This document shows positions 25,617 to 34,788 of a stretch of 64,000 nucleotides of DNA, one piece after another (the stretch's first letter is position 1; each line of letters begins with the position of its first letter). The notes below the pieces were generated by a model. That model worked only from the letters and a program-made list of their open reading frames with translations, made no database searches and had not been told where the DNA came from. The DNA is taken from the NCBI GenBank assembly GCA_022828125.1, contig JAJEJD010000012.1:257309-321308 (forward strand), written 5' to 3'. Source of the DNA: a bacterium (GTDB lineage Bacteria > UBA8248). Made by a program: the position numbers and the translations under genes.

Positions 25617-26360
25617 ATGTGGCCTGCCTGGGATATCACGCTTCTCGTTTTCGCCGCGGCGTTTCTCGAAGGAGCCGCGGGGATTGACTTCGGCCTCCTG
25701 GCGACGCCTGCGCTGGGCGCTCTCATCGGGGTCCGCGATTCCGTGCTCACCCTTTCGCTGCCGAACCTGATCCTCATGGCGATTCGCGCGATAGGCGGCG
25801 GCGTTCCCGCCGCATCTCTCAAACGCCTTATGCCTTTCCTGGGCGCGGGCGCGGCAGGCGCCGCCGTGGGCGTGCTGACCCTGATCTCCAGCCCGCCCAC
25901 GTTCCTCAAGTGGTCGGTGGGCGTCCTCGTCCTGTTGTTCGCCGTCTACAGCATCTCGCGGCAGAGAGTCCAACTCGACATGCGGGACGAAACCTTCTTC
26001 ACCTATCTGGCCGGGTTCTTCGCGGGCGGCCTGAGCGGCTTCTCATACGCGGGCAACCCCATAAGCATCATGTATCTCGACAGCACGGGCGCGGGCCGCG
26101 CCCGGATGATGCGGCTCACCTACACCGCAGCACTTGTGTTCGCGAGTGTTCAGATTGCCATCCTGAGCGGCTCGGGCGCGCTGGGGGCCTTCGAGTCGGC
26201 GCGCTCCGCCGTATCGATTCTGCCCGCCGCCGCCGGATTCCTGCTGGGCAGGCTGCTTCGCGGACGCATCCCGCCCGCTCTGAGTTTCGCGGGTGGTATC
26301 GTGCTGATGACAGCCGCAGCGCTCTGTCTTTTGATTTTCGGGCCTTCGGGGTGGAAGTGA
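25617..26360 (+). CDS. Sulfite exporter TauE/SafE family membrane protein
   Basis: 247 aa with about seven to eight hydrophobic segments and repeated TauE-like loops. Opening ITLLVFAAAFLEGAAGIDFG and the second-half repeat YLAGFFAGGLSGFSYAGNP show the internal duplication of this family. Members export small organic or sulfonated anions. It closely follows the amidohydrolase on the same strand, so it could move a substrate or product of that enzyme. Its 3' end faces kdsD convergently. Confidence 0.85.
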   Translation: MWPAWDITLLVFAAAFLEGAAGIDFGLLATPALGALIGVRDSVLTLSLPNLILMAIRAIGGGVPAASLKRLMPFLGAGAAGAAVGVLTLISSPPTFLKWSVGVLVLLFAVYSISRQRVQLDMRDETFFTYLAGFFAGGLSGFSYAGNPISIMYLDSTGAGRARMMRLTYTAALVFASVQIAILSGSGALGAFESARSAVSILPAAAGFLLGRLLRGRIPPALSFAGGIVLMTAAALCLLIFGPSGWK

Positions 26361-26417
26361 GGGACGGGCCGATGCCGCGCCCGGATGATTCGAGAATTCA
26401 GCCTGAGGGGAAAACCC

Positions 26418-27380
26418 TTACACCACGCCTGCACGCAACAGATGGTGCAGATGCAGCACGCCCGCCAAGCGTCCATCAGGGCCGGCGGTGACCGCCAGGC
26501 ATGTGATGGCGCTCGCCTCCATCATCTGAACCGCGGCGGCGGCCATTTCGTCCTGGTCGATCGTCTTCGGAGCGGACGTCATCAGATCCTGAGCCTTCAA
26601 GTCGGGCAGGTCCCCGATCTTTTCCATCGCGCGCCTCAAGTCCCCGTCCGTGACGACGCCGCGCAGTTCCTGCTCCGCGCCCGTCACGCACGTCATCCCC
26701 AGCCTCTTGGCGCTCATCTCGCGAACGACCTGAGACAGAGGGGCCGCCTCCTCCACCTGCGGGACGTTATCGCCCGTGACCATCAACTCCTTCACGCGAA
26801 TGAGCTTCTTCCCCAAAACCCCGCCGGGATGAAAGCGGGCGAAATCCTCGGGCTGAAACCCGCGCGCCTCCAGAACGGCCATCGCCAGCGCATCGCCCAT
26901 CGCCAGGGCGGCGGTGCTGCTCGCCGTGGGCGCGAGTTGAATCGGGCAGGCCTCTTCTTTCACGTGAATGTTCAACACGGCCTGCGCCGCGCGCCAGAGG
27001 GTGGAGTTCTCGGTCCCGGTGATGGCGATGAGCGGCGCCCCCAGGCGGGCGAAGACGGGCAGGATGCGCACCACCTCGTCCGTCTCGCCGCTGTAGGAGA
27101 GCGCGACGACGGCGTCGTCTTTCGTCACCATGCCCAAATCGCCGTGGACGCCCTCGGCAGGATGCAGAAAATAAGAGGGCGTGCCCGTACTCGCAAGAGT
27201 GGCGGAGATTTTCTGCCCGATCAGACCGCTCTTCCCCATGCCGGTGACCGCGACCTTGCCCCTACACCCCAGAACGATATCGACCGCCTGGATGAACCCC
27301 TCGTCCAACCGAGCGATGAGCCCGGCGAGCGCCTCGGCCTCGATCCGAAGGGTCCGCACGCCTCGTTCGACGGGATTCAT
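26418..27380 (-). CDS. kdsD: D-arabinose 5-phosphate isomerase (KpsF/GutQ/KdsD family)
   Basis: 320 aa, full length. The SIS sugar-isomerase domain has GMGKSGLIGQKISATLASTG, the catalytic His in YFLHPAEGVHGDLG, and SYSGETDE. After residue 190 two CBS domains follow (MVTGDNVPQV... VVTDGDLRRAME; LMTSAPKTIDQDE). It converts ribulose 5-phosphate to arabinose 5-phosphate for KDO, which supports an outer membrane with LPS. Isolated on the minus strand between plus-strand genes. Confidence 0.95.
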   Translation of the reverse strand: MNPVERGVRTLRIEAEALAGLIARLDEGFIQAVDIVLGCRGKVAVTGMGKSGLIGQKISATLASTGTPSYFLHPAEGVHGDLGMVTKDDAVVALSYSGETDEVVRILPVFARLGAPLIAITGTENSTLWRAAQAVLNIHVKEEACPIQLAPTASSTAALAMGDALAMAVLEARGFQPEDFARFHPGGVLGKKLIRVKELMVTGDNVPQVEEAAPLSQVVREMSAKRLGMTCVTGAEQELRGVVTDGDLRRAMEKIGDLPDLKAQDLMTSAPKTIDQDEMAAAAVQMMEASAITCLAVTAGPDGRLAGVLHLHHLLRAGVV

Positions 27381-27626
27381 CGATGATACTGTTTTTTGAG
27401 CACTCAGGACCCACCCTCCCCGGAAATGTCTGGCGGAAAAATATCACCTCAGCACACGAGTGTCCACGCGAAATGTTTCAGGTGGGAACCGGCTCCAGAT
27501 CATTCAAGTCTTTACTCCCACCGCCCCCCATGCTAGAAATTATAGTCAGAATGCCTCATGAAGACGAATGCCCTTCGGCTGGAGAGTGAGAGAACCCACC
27601 GCAGGAGAATCGCAGGAGTACCCGTC

Positions 27627-28376
27627 ATGTCCGGTCATTCCAAATGGAGCACCATCAAGCGGAAAAAAGGCGCACTCGACGCCAAGCGCGGCAAGATTTT
27701 CACCAAACTCATCAAGGAAATCACCATCGCGGCCCGGCTCGGCGGGGGAGACCCTGACGGCAATCCCCGGCTGCGCACGGCCATCCAGACGGCGAAAGGG
27801 GCCAACATGCCCCAGGACAACATCACGCGCGCCATCGCCAAGGGGACGGGCGACCTCGAAGGCGTGAACTACGAGGAATGCGCCTATGAGGGCTACGGCC
27901 CCAACGGCGTGGCCATCCTCATCTCTGTGCTCACCGACAACCGCAACCGCACGGGCGCCGAAATCCGCCACATCCTGACGAAGAACAACGGCACCATGGC
28001 CGAGCCGAACGCCGTGGCGTGGAATTTTGAGAAAAAGGGCTTGTTCCTCGTCCTCCAGGAGAGCGTGGATGAGGAAACGCTCATGGAACTCGCCCTCGAA
28101 GCGGGGGCGGAGGACTTCGAATCCACTGACGATCTGTTCGAAATCCATACCTCGCCGGATGCGTTCGAAACCGTGCGCGAGGCGCTCGAGCAAAGCGGGA
28201 TACCGACGGAATCGGCCGAGCTCGCCATGCTGCCCAAATCGACGGTGAAGCTCGAGGGCAAGGAAGCCGACCAGATGCTCCGCCTCATGGAGGCGCTCGA
28301 GGACAACGACGACGTGCAGAACGTCTACGCGAACTTCGACATCTCAGAAGAACAGATGGCGGAAGCATCCGCATAA
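27627..28376 (+). CDS. yebC: YebC/PmpR family transcriptional or translational regulator
   Basis: 249 aa. Starts [20 protein letters not shown], the family signature, followed by [20 protein letters not shown] and [14 protein letters not shown]. The acidic C-terminal part ([19 protein letters not shown]) is also typical. Recent work assigns YebC proteins a role at ribosomes stalled on proline stretches; older work describes a transcription regulator. ATG 27627 follows AGGAG. First of a five-gene yebC-ruvC-ruvA-ruvB-DUF2905 run, a widely conserved order. Confidence 0.97.
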   Translation: MSGHSKWSTIKRKKGALDAKRGKIFTKLIKEITIAARLGGGDPDGNPRLRTAIQTAKGANMPQDNITRAIAKGTGDLEGVNYEECAYEGYGPNGVAILISVLTDNRNRTGAEIRHILTKNNGTMAEPNAVAWNFEKKGLFLVLQESVDEETLMELALEAGAEDFESTDDLFEIHTSPDAFETVREALEQSGIPTESAELAMLPKSTVKLEGKEADQMLRLMEALEDNDDVQNVYANFDISEEQMAEASA

Positions 28377-28407
28377 ACGCACAACCCACCGCCCGTGGGG
28401 TTTTCTC

Positions 28408-28941
28408 TTGACGCAACCTGAAAACACATTCCGCGTGCTGGGCGTGGACCCCGGCCTTGGCGTGACGGGCTACGCCGTCTTGCGCCTCGATGAGGGCGAA
28501 TACGAACCATCCCTCGTGGACGGCGGCATCCTCAAAAACGACCCGAGCGCGCCCATCGAGAAGCGCCTCTATGAATTGCACAAGGACCTCGCCCACATCA
28601 TCGAGACAAACGAGCCCCACGTCATGGCCGTGGAAAACCTCTACAGCCACTACAAGCACCCCCGCACCTCCATCATCATGGGACACGCGCGGGGGGTGAT
28701 CTTCCTCGCCGCATCGCAGGCGGGCGTAGAGGTAGTCAGCTATGCGGCCACGGAGATCAAGAAATCGCTCGTCGGCGCCGGGCGCGCCACAAAGTCGCAG
28801 GTGCAGCACATGGTCCAGCAGCGGCTCCGATTGCACGATCTGCCCGAACCCGCCGACGTGGCCGACGCCATCGCCGCCGCGTACTGCCACATCGACCGCA
28901 GCCACTTGAGAAACGACCAAGCGGTCGGGAGCAGCTCATGA
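28408..28941 (+). CDS. ruvC: Holliday junction resolvase RuvC
   Basis: 177-aa RNase H-fold endonuclease that cuts Holliday junctions as a dimer. Acidic catalytic residues lie in RVLGVDPGLGVTGYAV, MAVENLYS and PADVADAIAAAYCH. TTG 28408 is the only reasonable start in frame before the first strand; the ribosome site is weak (GGGG). The stop overlaps the ruvA start as ATGA, so ruvA is translationally coupled. Confidence 0.95.
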   Translation: MTQPENTFRVLGVDPGLGVTGYAVLRLDEGEYEPSLVDGGILKNDPSAPIEKRLYELHKDLAHIIETNEPHVMAVENLYSHYKHPRTSIIMGHARGVIFLAASQAGVEVVSYAATEIKKSLVGAGRATKSQVQHMVQQRLRLHDLPEPADVADAIAAAYCHIDRSHLRNDQAVGSSS

Positions 28942-29573
28942 TCCGGCAGATATCGGGAGAGATCATCGACGTCCAAGCCGAATGCGTCATCCTGAAGACG
29001 CCGACCGGGGTCGCCTATGAAATACAGGTGGGCGGATACGCGGTGCATGAACTCCAGGCGCTCATGGGCGCGCGCGAGGCGGTGGAACTCCACACCCACC
29101 ATTACCTGGAGGGAAACGTGGCCACGGGCCAACTCCTGCCCCGGCTGGTGGGTTTCCTGTCGGCGGAAGAGAGGGCGTTTTTCCTCTCTTTCATCAAGGT
29201 GCCCGGCATCAGCCCCAAGAGCGGCGTGCGGGCGATGAGCCTGCCCCCCCTCCAGATAGCGGAAGCCATCGCGGCGGCGAACGCCACGATGCTCACCAAG
29301 CTGCCCGGCATCGGCAGGAAAAAGGCCGAACAGGTGATCTCGACGCTCAGAGAGGAGATCGCGGAACTTCAACTGATGGGAGAGGTCGCGCTCCCGACCG
29401 CGGAGCGGCAAGAGGCCGCGCCCCTGCACGGGGACGTCATGGCCGTGCTGGTGGGACAGCTGGGCTACCGCACGCCCGAAGCGGAGAACCTCGTGGAGCG
29501 CGCCGTCGCCTCGCTTGGAACGGACGCGGAGGCAGAGGCCATCCTGCAGGAAGTCTTCCGGCTGAGTCGGTAG
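28938..29573 (+). CDS. ruvA: Holliday junction branch migration complex subunit RuvA
   Basis: 211 aa. Domain I begins MIRQISGEIIDVQAECVILK; domain II has the helix-hairpin-helix pieces FIKVPGISPKSGVRAM and LTKLPGIGRKKAEQVI; the C-terminal domain III (LVGQLGYRTPEAENLVERAV) binds RuvB. RuvA holds the junction in an open square for the RuvB motor. ATG overlaps the ruvC stop; ruvB follows 10 bases later. Confidence 0.96.
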   Translation: MIRQISGEIIDVQAECVILKTPTGVAYEIQVGGYAVHELQALMGAREAVELHTHHYLEGNVATGQLLPRLVGFLSAEERAFFLSFIKVPGISPKSGVRAMSLPPLQIAEAIAAANATMLTKLPGIGRKKAEQVISTLREEIAELQLMGEVALPTAERQEAAPLHGDVMAVLVGQLGYRTPEAENLVERAVASLGTDAEAEAILQEVFRLSR

Positions 29574-29583
29574 GGAGAAAAAC

Positions 29584-30648
29584 ATGGTCATCGAGCGGCG
29601 CGTGAGCGCGAAGGCGGCGAGCCCGGCGGAGGAGCGAACCTTCACCTCGCTCAGACCCACGAGGCTCGAAGAATACGTGGGCCAGACCGACCTGGTGGCC
29701 AAGCTGCGGATTGCGCTCGAAGCGTCGCGCAGGAGAAACGAACCTCTGGGCCACATCCTCTTCCACGGGCCGCCGGGCCTCGGGAAAACCACGCTCTCGC
29801 ACATCATCTCGGAAGAGATGGGCACGCGCCTCGTGAAGACCTCCGGCCCTTCCCTCTCAAGACCCGCCGACCTCATGGGAATCCTCACGGGTTTACAGCA
29901 GGGCGACGTGCTGTTCATCGACGAGATCCACCGGATGCCCAGCGCGGTGGAGGAATTCCTCTACCCCGCGATGGAGGATTACCGCGTGGATTTCGTCGTG
30001 GATCGCGGCCCCATGGCCCGCACCATCAATTTCCCCTTGAAGATATTCACGGCCGTGGGCGCCACGACGCGCCCCGGCGCCCTGACCGCCGCTCTGAGGG
30101 AACGCTTCTATCTCGTCTACCACGTGGATTTCTATTCCGAAGAGGAACTCGTGCAGATCCTCCTCAGGAGCGCCGTGCGCCTCGACGCCCCGATTGAAGA
30201 AGAGGCGGCGCGCGAACTCGCCCAAAGAAGCAGGGGCACGCCCCGGACGGCGAACCGACTGCTGCTCTGGACGCGCGATTTCTGCCAGGCGCGTGGCGAC
30301 GGCGCCATCAGCCTATCCAAAACACGCGAGGCGCTCGCCATGGAGGGCGTGGACGAACTGGGCTTGGACGCGCTGGACAGAAAATATCTGCGGACGATCA
30401 TCGATCAATACGGCGGCGGCCCCGTGGGGGTGGAGGCCATCGCCGCCACCATGAACGAGGAAACGGATACCCTGGTGGACATGGTGGAGCCATTCCTGCT
30501 GCGGGCGGGTTTCGTGCAGCGCACGCGCGGCGGCAGGCGCGCGCCCTCGGCGGCGTATTCACACCTGGGCGTCGCGCTGCCCCAAGGGGTTCAGCGTGAA
30601 CTCTGGGACGGCGCCGCGGAGGATGAGGAAGCCGATACGTCCGCTTAA
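29584..30648 (+). CDS. ruvB: Holliday junction branch migration ATPase RuvB
   Basis: 354-aa AAA+ motor. Opening segment TSLRPTRLEEYVGQTDLVAK is typical. Walker A is GPPGLGKTTL, Walker B LFIDEIHRM, sensor I VGATTRPGAL and the arginine finger region LRERFYLVYHVDFY. The C-terminal winged helix ends GFVQRTRGGRRAPS. It is full length and follows ruvA in the operon. Confidence 0.97.
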   Translation: MVIERRVSAKAASPAEERTFTSLRPTRLEEYVGQTDLVAKLRIALEASRRRNEPLGHILFHGPPGLGKTTLSHIISEEMGTRLVKTSGPSLSRPADLMGILTGLQQGDVLFIDEIHRMPSAVEEFLYPAMEDYRVDFVVDRGPMARTINFPLKIFTAVGATTRPGALTAALRERFYLVYHVDFYSEEELVQILLRSAVRLDAPIEEEAARELAQRSRGTPRTANRLLLWTRDFCQARGDGAISLSKTREALAMEGVDELGLDALDRKYLRTIIDQYGGGPVGVEAIAATMNEETDTLVDMVEPFLLRAGFVQRTRGGRRAPSAAYSHLGVALPQGVQRELWDGAAEDEEADTSA

Positions 30649-30662
30649 GAGGGAAAAAGCAG

Positions 30663-30887
30663 ATGGAGCCTTTCGGCGGATTCGGTAAAACGCTGATTCT
30701 GCTCGGCGCAGTCCTGATGGTCCTGGGTGTGGTGTTCGTCCTGGCGCCCAAGATCCCGTTTCTGGGGAAACTGCCGGGCGATATTCACCTGAAGGGCAAG
30801 AACTGGAGTTTTTCCTTCCCGGTGGTGACCAGCATCGTGATCAGCATCGTGCTGACGCTGCTCCTGAACCTATTTTGGAGAAGATGA
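30663..30887 (+). CDS. DUF2905 family small membrane protein
   Basis: 74 aa with two hydrophobic helices (TLILLGAVLMVLGVVFVLAP and SIVISIVLTLLLNLFW) around a conserved KIPFLGKLPGDIHLKGKNW loop, the family signature. DUF2905 genes often follow ruvB, as here (14 bases). Function unknown; probably inner membrane. Confidence 0.9.
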   Translation: MEPFGGFGKTLILLGAVLMVLGVVFVLAPKIPFLGKLPGDIHLKGKNWSFSFPVVTSIVISIVLTLLLNLFWRR

Positions 30888-30899
30888 CCCAACGGCGTC

Positions 30900-31664
30900 C
30901 TACTTCCAGCCCCCGCCGCCGTTTGCGTACACGGTATCCGCTGTCATGAACTCGCACGCATCGGAACACATGAACAACACCAGTTCGCCGATTTCCTCCG
31001 GCGTGCCGAAGCGGCCCATCGGTATCTGAGCGCGCATCGACTCCCTGAGTTCCTCCGAGGAGACGTCGTGAAACGGCGTGTCGATGGGTCCCGGCGATAT
31101 GGACATGCACCGGATTCCCCTGTCGGCATATTCGCGGCCCACGCCCATGCTCATCGTCACCACCGCGCCCTTGGCCGCCGCGTAGTGCACGGAGTGGCCC
31201 GGCCCGCCGCGCTTGTGCGCCATGCTGCCGATGTTGACGATGACGCCCTTGCCGTTTTCGAGCATTTCGGGAATCGCGGCCTGCATGCAGTAGAAAACGC
31301 CCTTGACGTTCAGGTCGAACGTCCGCTCCCATAGGTCGTCGTCGATGCCCAAGAAATCCGAACGCTTGAGAGCGGCGCCTGCGGAGTTGAGCGAGAAATC
31401 GACCCGGCCGAACCTCTCTTTGGCGCGCCTCGTCATCTCGAACGCCTCCTCGCGCGAGGTGACGTCCACCTTCATGTGAACGCCCCGGCCCCCGTTCTCC
31501 GTAACGCGTTCGGCCACATCGGCGGCGCCTTCCTCATCCAGGTCCGCGCAGAAGACGTTGGCCCCCTCGCGCCCGAATATCAGGGAAGTCTCCTTGCCGA
31601 TGCCGCTGGCCGCGCCGGTGACGATGATGGTTTTTCCCGCGAAATAATCAGGTGTCTTGGGCAT
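30900..31664 (-). CDS. Short-chain dehydrogenase/reductase (SDR)
   Basis: 254-aa classical SDR. NAD(P) motif TGAASGIGKETSLIF; the acidic residue in CADLDEEG favours NAD. NAG-type motif is changed to LNSAGAAL; catalytic Ser lies in IVNIGSMA and Tyr/Lys in VHYAAAKG. ATG 31664 with GGAG upstream is preferred to TTG 31667. The 2-hydroxyacid dehydrogenase gene lies 40 bases upstream on the same strand, so the two probably form an operon. Substrate unknown. Confidence 0.9.
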   Translation of the reverse strand: MPKTPDYFAGKTIIVTGAASGIGKETSLIFGREGANVFCADLDEEGAADVAERVTENGGRGVHMKVDVTSREEAFEMTRRAKERFGRVDFSLNSAGAALKRSDFLGIDDDLWERTFDLNVKGVFYCMQAAIPEMLENGKGVIVNIGSMAHKRGGPGHSVHYAAAKGAVVTMSMGVGREYADRGIRCMSISPGPIDTPFHDVSSEELRESMRAQIPMGRFGTPEEIGELVLFMCSDACEFMTADTVYANGGGGWK

Positions 31665-31703
31665 CAAATGACTCCAATGTTTGGGAGAGTATGATTTTCC
31701 GGT

Positions 31704-32705
31704 TTACGCGTTCGCGTCGGCGGTGATGATGCGCTGCATCTCGTATTCCTCATCCGGCACGAGTCCCGGAATCGGCTCCCCCGCCAGAAAACACAGGACG
31801 TTTTCCGTCGCGTCCAGTTCCATCTGCAGACGCGAGGAGCGCGCCCTCGCGCCGAGATGCGCGGTGAGAATGCAGTTGGGCGCGCCCACGAGGACGCCCC
31901 GGTAGGGCTCTTCGGGGAAAACGTCAATCCCGGCGCCCCCCAAGTAGCCCGAGCGCAGCGCCCGAGCGAGCGCCTCATCGTCCACGATGACGCCGCGCGC
32001 CGTGTTGATGAGGAAAGCGCCTTTTTTCATCATCGCGATTTCGTCTTCCCCCACCATGTGAATCGTTTTCGGCGTGGCGGGAACGTGCAGGGAGACGGCG
32101 TCGGCGCGTCGGTAGATATCTTCCTTTTCAACCCATTCCACGCCGTAGCGCTCGCTGAATTCCGTATCGGGTATTAAATCGTTCGCGATGATTTTCGTCC
32201 CGAATGCGGATAAGTGGCGTATCACCCGCTTGCCGATGCGACCCACGCCGATGACGCCCAAGGTGATCTCATCGAGCGTACGGCCCATGTACTGGAGCCA
32301 CTCGCCGCGCAAGAGCGCGTTGTGCGAATGTTGGACGCCCCGCAGGAGCGAGAGCAGGTGGCTCAGCGTCAGTTCCGCCACGGCTTCCGAATTGGCCCCG
32401 GGGGTGTTGGCAACAAGAATATCCCGCTCGCGCGCGGCGTTCAGGTCCACCGTCTCGAGACCCACCGTGGCGCGCGAGATGAACCGCAAACCTTTCGCCA
32501 AATCCAGAATCCTCGGATTGAACGGCTCGAGACCCGCGATGACGGCGTCGAAACCATCGCGGATCATATCGGCGAATTCATCCTCGTTCGGCCGTTTGCC
32601 CAGCGTGTTTCGCACGTACTCCACGCCCGCGCTTTCGAGCATCTCGATGGGCCTGGGGTCGATCTCACCGAACGGCGTGGTGGAGACGAGTATGCGGGGA
32701 GCCAT
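31704..32705 (-). CDS. D-isomer 2-hydroxyacid dehydrogenase (phosphoglycerate dehydrogenase-like)
   Basis: 333 aa. Rossmann motif LGVIGVGRIGKRVIRHL, catalytic Arg in INTARGVIVDDEAL, Glu in GIDVFPEEPY and His in LTAHLGARA. There is no ACT or other regulatory tail, so it is unlikely to be feedback-controlled serine-pathway SerA. ATG 32705 (MAPRILVSTTPFG) is chosen over ATG 32726. Likely reduces or oxidises a small 2-hydroxyacid together with the downstream SDR. Confidence 0.9.
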   Translation of the reverse strand: MAPRILVSTTPFGEIDPRPIEMLESAGVEYVRNTLGKRPNEDEFADMIRDGFDAVIAGLEPFNPRILDLAKGLRFISRATVGLETVDLNAARERDILVANTPGANSEAVAELTLSHLLSLLRGVQHSHNALLRGEWLQYMGRTLDEITLGVIGVGRIGKRVIRHLSAFGTKIIANDLIPDTEFSERYGVEWVEKEDIYRRADAVSLHVPATPKTIHMVGEDEIAMMKKGAFLINTARGVIVDDEALARALRSGYLGGAGIDVFPEEPYRGVLVGAPNCILTAHLGARARSSRLQMELDATENVLCFLAGEPIPGLVPDEEYEMQRIITADANA

Positions 32706-33076
32706 GCTAAATCTCCCGAAAAACACGAGTGACGAAACCAGAACCGATTTGCGGCTGGTGCAAGAATTATCTCAATGGGTTAAAGTATGAAAAACCCAGC
32801 GGAGATTACATGCCTCGATAAAGCGCTGTCAAACTCGGAGAGGCATCTGATAGAATCGGCATTCACACACTTGGCGACAAGCGGTGCACCAGGCATGTGA
32901 TCTGGTTGCGCCGAACAGCGAGCGTATGGAGCAATACCCGAAAACCGGGATGTGGAGATAGAAATGGGTTGACCAATAGATGCGTCGGGCATGTCCTCCC
33001 GCTCGACCCTTAGGCAGAACGCCGTATGGATGATCGAGGCGTGGCGCTTTTCGCCTCGACGAACAGGAGGAAAAAA
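32706..33076. other. Divergent intergenic region
   Basis: 371 bases with no supportable gene. A 6-base inverted repeat TGCCTC (32811-32816) / GAGGCA (32840-32845) is the only structure seen. Promoters for both neighbours should lie here. Confidence 0.4.
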
Positions 33077-34297
33077 ATGGGTCCCCCAACCGCGGCGAGT
33101 GAGTCATACGAAACGCTGATGGATCTGAAATACGACAAAGAGGTCATCGACAAAATAAAAGCCCTCGCGCCACAGATGGAAGAGCTGGCGGCCGAGATCG
33201 ACCGCGAGGGCCGTTTCCCCACCGAGAACTACAAGCTGCTCAACGACGCGGGCCTGAACGCCCTGTGCATCCCCGAGGAATGGGGCGGTTCGGGGGCGAA
33301 TTCCCTCACCTACAACATGGCGCTCGCCGAACTCGGCAAGGTTTGCGCCTCCACGGCGCTGACCTGGAACATGCACCAGACCTGCGTGAGCCTCTTTTTC
33401 GCCCTGGCGAACGATGAGCAGAAAAAGCGCGTACTCCCCGATATCGTCGAGAACGGAAAACTTTTCTCCTCCGTCACGGCGGAGCGCGGCATGAGCTTCC
33501 GCCATCTCGTGACGCTCAAGACCATCTTCTCTCCCGTCGAGGGCGGCTACCGCCTGAGCGGCAGGAAGATTTCCGCTTCGATAGGCGAACACGCCGATTA
33601 CTACTTCACCACCGGGTTCCTGGAGGGGAAGAAGACCGCCGCCGAGGCCATCATGACCGCCGTGCTCCACAAGGATTACGGGGGTTCATCCGTGGAGGTG
33701 GTGTGGGACACCATGTCGATGCGGGGAACGGCGAGCGACGACATCATCTTCGAGGACACCTTCGTGCCGAACGAGGACATCCTGGGGGGGGAGAACTTCA
33801 TCGGCGCGCTCGGGAAAATCGACATCACCATGTTCCACCTGGGCTTTTCCGCCGCCTACCTCGGCATCGCGGAAGGCGCCTACAACCATCTGGCGGAGTA
33901 CGTGAGAACGACGCAGTACCCGCCCAATCCCGAGCCCTTGAGCCACAACGAGATGTACCAGACCACGGTCGGCGAGTTGAGCTCCGAGATCCGAGCCGCG
34001 CGAATGCTCCTCTACGAGGCATCTCACGTGAAAGAACAAGGGGACGGCATGGCGAACCAGGACACGGTAAAAACCGTCATGCAGTCCAAATACGTCTCAT
34101 GCGAGGTCTGCGCCAAGGTGGTGCAGCACGCGATGCGGCTCGTGGGGGGCCGCTCCATCGCGCGGCGCTATCCCTTCGAACGATTCTACAGAGAGGGCAT
34201 TACCGGCGTCGTCATGCCGCCTGCGAACTCGCGCTGCATCGAGGTGGCCGGCTGCATCGAACTGGGTCTGCCGGGCATGGTCCTGCAATACGGCTAG
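33077..34297 (+). CDS. Acyl-CoA dehydrogenase family flavoprotein
   Basis: 406 aa. N-terminal helical domain (DKIKALAPQMEELAAEIDRE, GLNALCIPEEWGGSGA), the central beta domain (SSVTAERGMSF... GGYRLSGRKISASIGEHAD) and the C-terminal helical domain are all visible. The end (RYPFERFYREGITGVVMPPAN) differs from classic beta-oxidation enzymes and resembles the wider group with monooxygenase-like and nitroalkane-type members. ATG 33077 follows AGGAGG. It stands alone, opposite to the operon at 34369-35949. Confidence 0.85.
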   Translation: MGPPTAASESYETLMDLKYDKEVIDKIKALAPQMEELAAEIDREGRFPTENYKLLNDAGLNALCIPEEWGGSGANSLTYNMALAELGKVCASTALTWNMHQTCVSLFFALANDEQKKRVLPDIVENGKLFSSVTAERGMSFRHLVTLKTIFSPVEGGYRLSGRKISASIGEHADYYFTTGFLEGKKTAAEAIMTAVLHKDYGGSSVEVVWDTMSMRGTASDDIIFEDTFVPNEDILGGENFIGALGKIDITMFHLGFSAAYLGIAEGAYNHLAEYVRTTQYPPNPEPLSHNEMYQTTVGELSSEIRAARMLLYEASHVKEQGDGMANQDTVKTVMQSKYVSCEVCAKVVQHAMRLVGGRSIARRYPFERFYREGITGVVMPPANSRCIEVAGCIELGLPGMVLQYG

Positions 34298-34368
34298 GGG
34301 GTCATTTGTTCCACCGCAGCGCTGTCTGGCTGGAACCGACACGTCGCTGCGCACTGGAATAACAAGTC

Positions 34369-34713
34369 CTACTCCAGCAACGAAATGGGCCGGCGACCGG
34401 CGAACCCGCCATCGTAGCTGTGAAAATGTTCGATGTCCTCCTCGCCGAGCTTCCAGCAGTAGTAATAGCCGTCTCCCGAATCGAAATCCGCCAGCCACAA
34501 GCCTTTGACTTCCACGCCCAGGTTTCTGACGGCCTCGACCCACTCGCCGACCGCGTCATTCATGAGTCCTTCGAGGCGCTTGACATCACTCGACTCTTCG
34601 AGGGTTTCCAGCTGTTCGCGCATCTCCTCCACGACATCGTAATAATGCTGCGTCACTTCCCTGACCTGCGGCAGCAGGTCACGGGCTTCCTGCAACGTAA
34701 AGATAGCCATCAT
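34369..34713 (-). CDS. DUF2203 domain-containing protein
   Basis: 114 aa: IFTLQEARDLLPQVREVTQ, a long helical middle, then VKGLWLADFDSGDGYYYCWK and LGEEDIEHFHSYDGGFAGR. This pattern (AR.LLP.. then GLVDF....GR.V.LCW..GE..I..WH....GF.GR) is DUF2203. Function unknown; the helical part may bind a partner or cofactor. It lies 75 bases downstream of an acyl-CoA dehydrogenase gene on the same strand. Confidence 0.9.
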   Translation of the reverse strand: MMAIFTLQEARDLLPQVREVTQHYYDVVEEMREQLETLEESSDVKRLEGLMNDAVGEWVEAVRNLGVEVKGLWLADFDSGDGYYYCWKLGEEDIEHFHSYDGGFAGRRPISLLE

Positions 34714-34788
34714 GGTTCCTTTGCAATACGATCTGGGTTTATCGCTCTCTGGGTAACGACGTCAAAAGCCACGTAGCCGGTGGTCTTC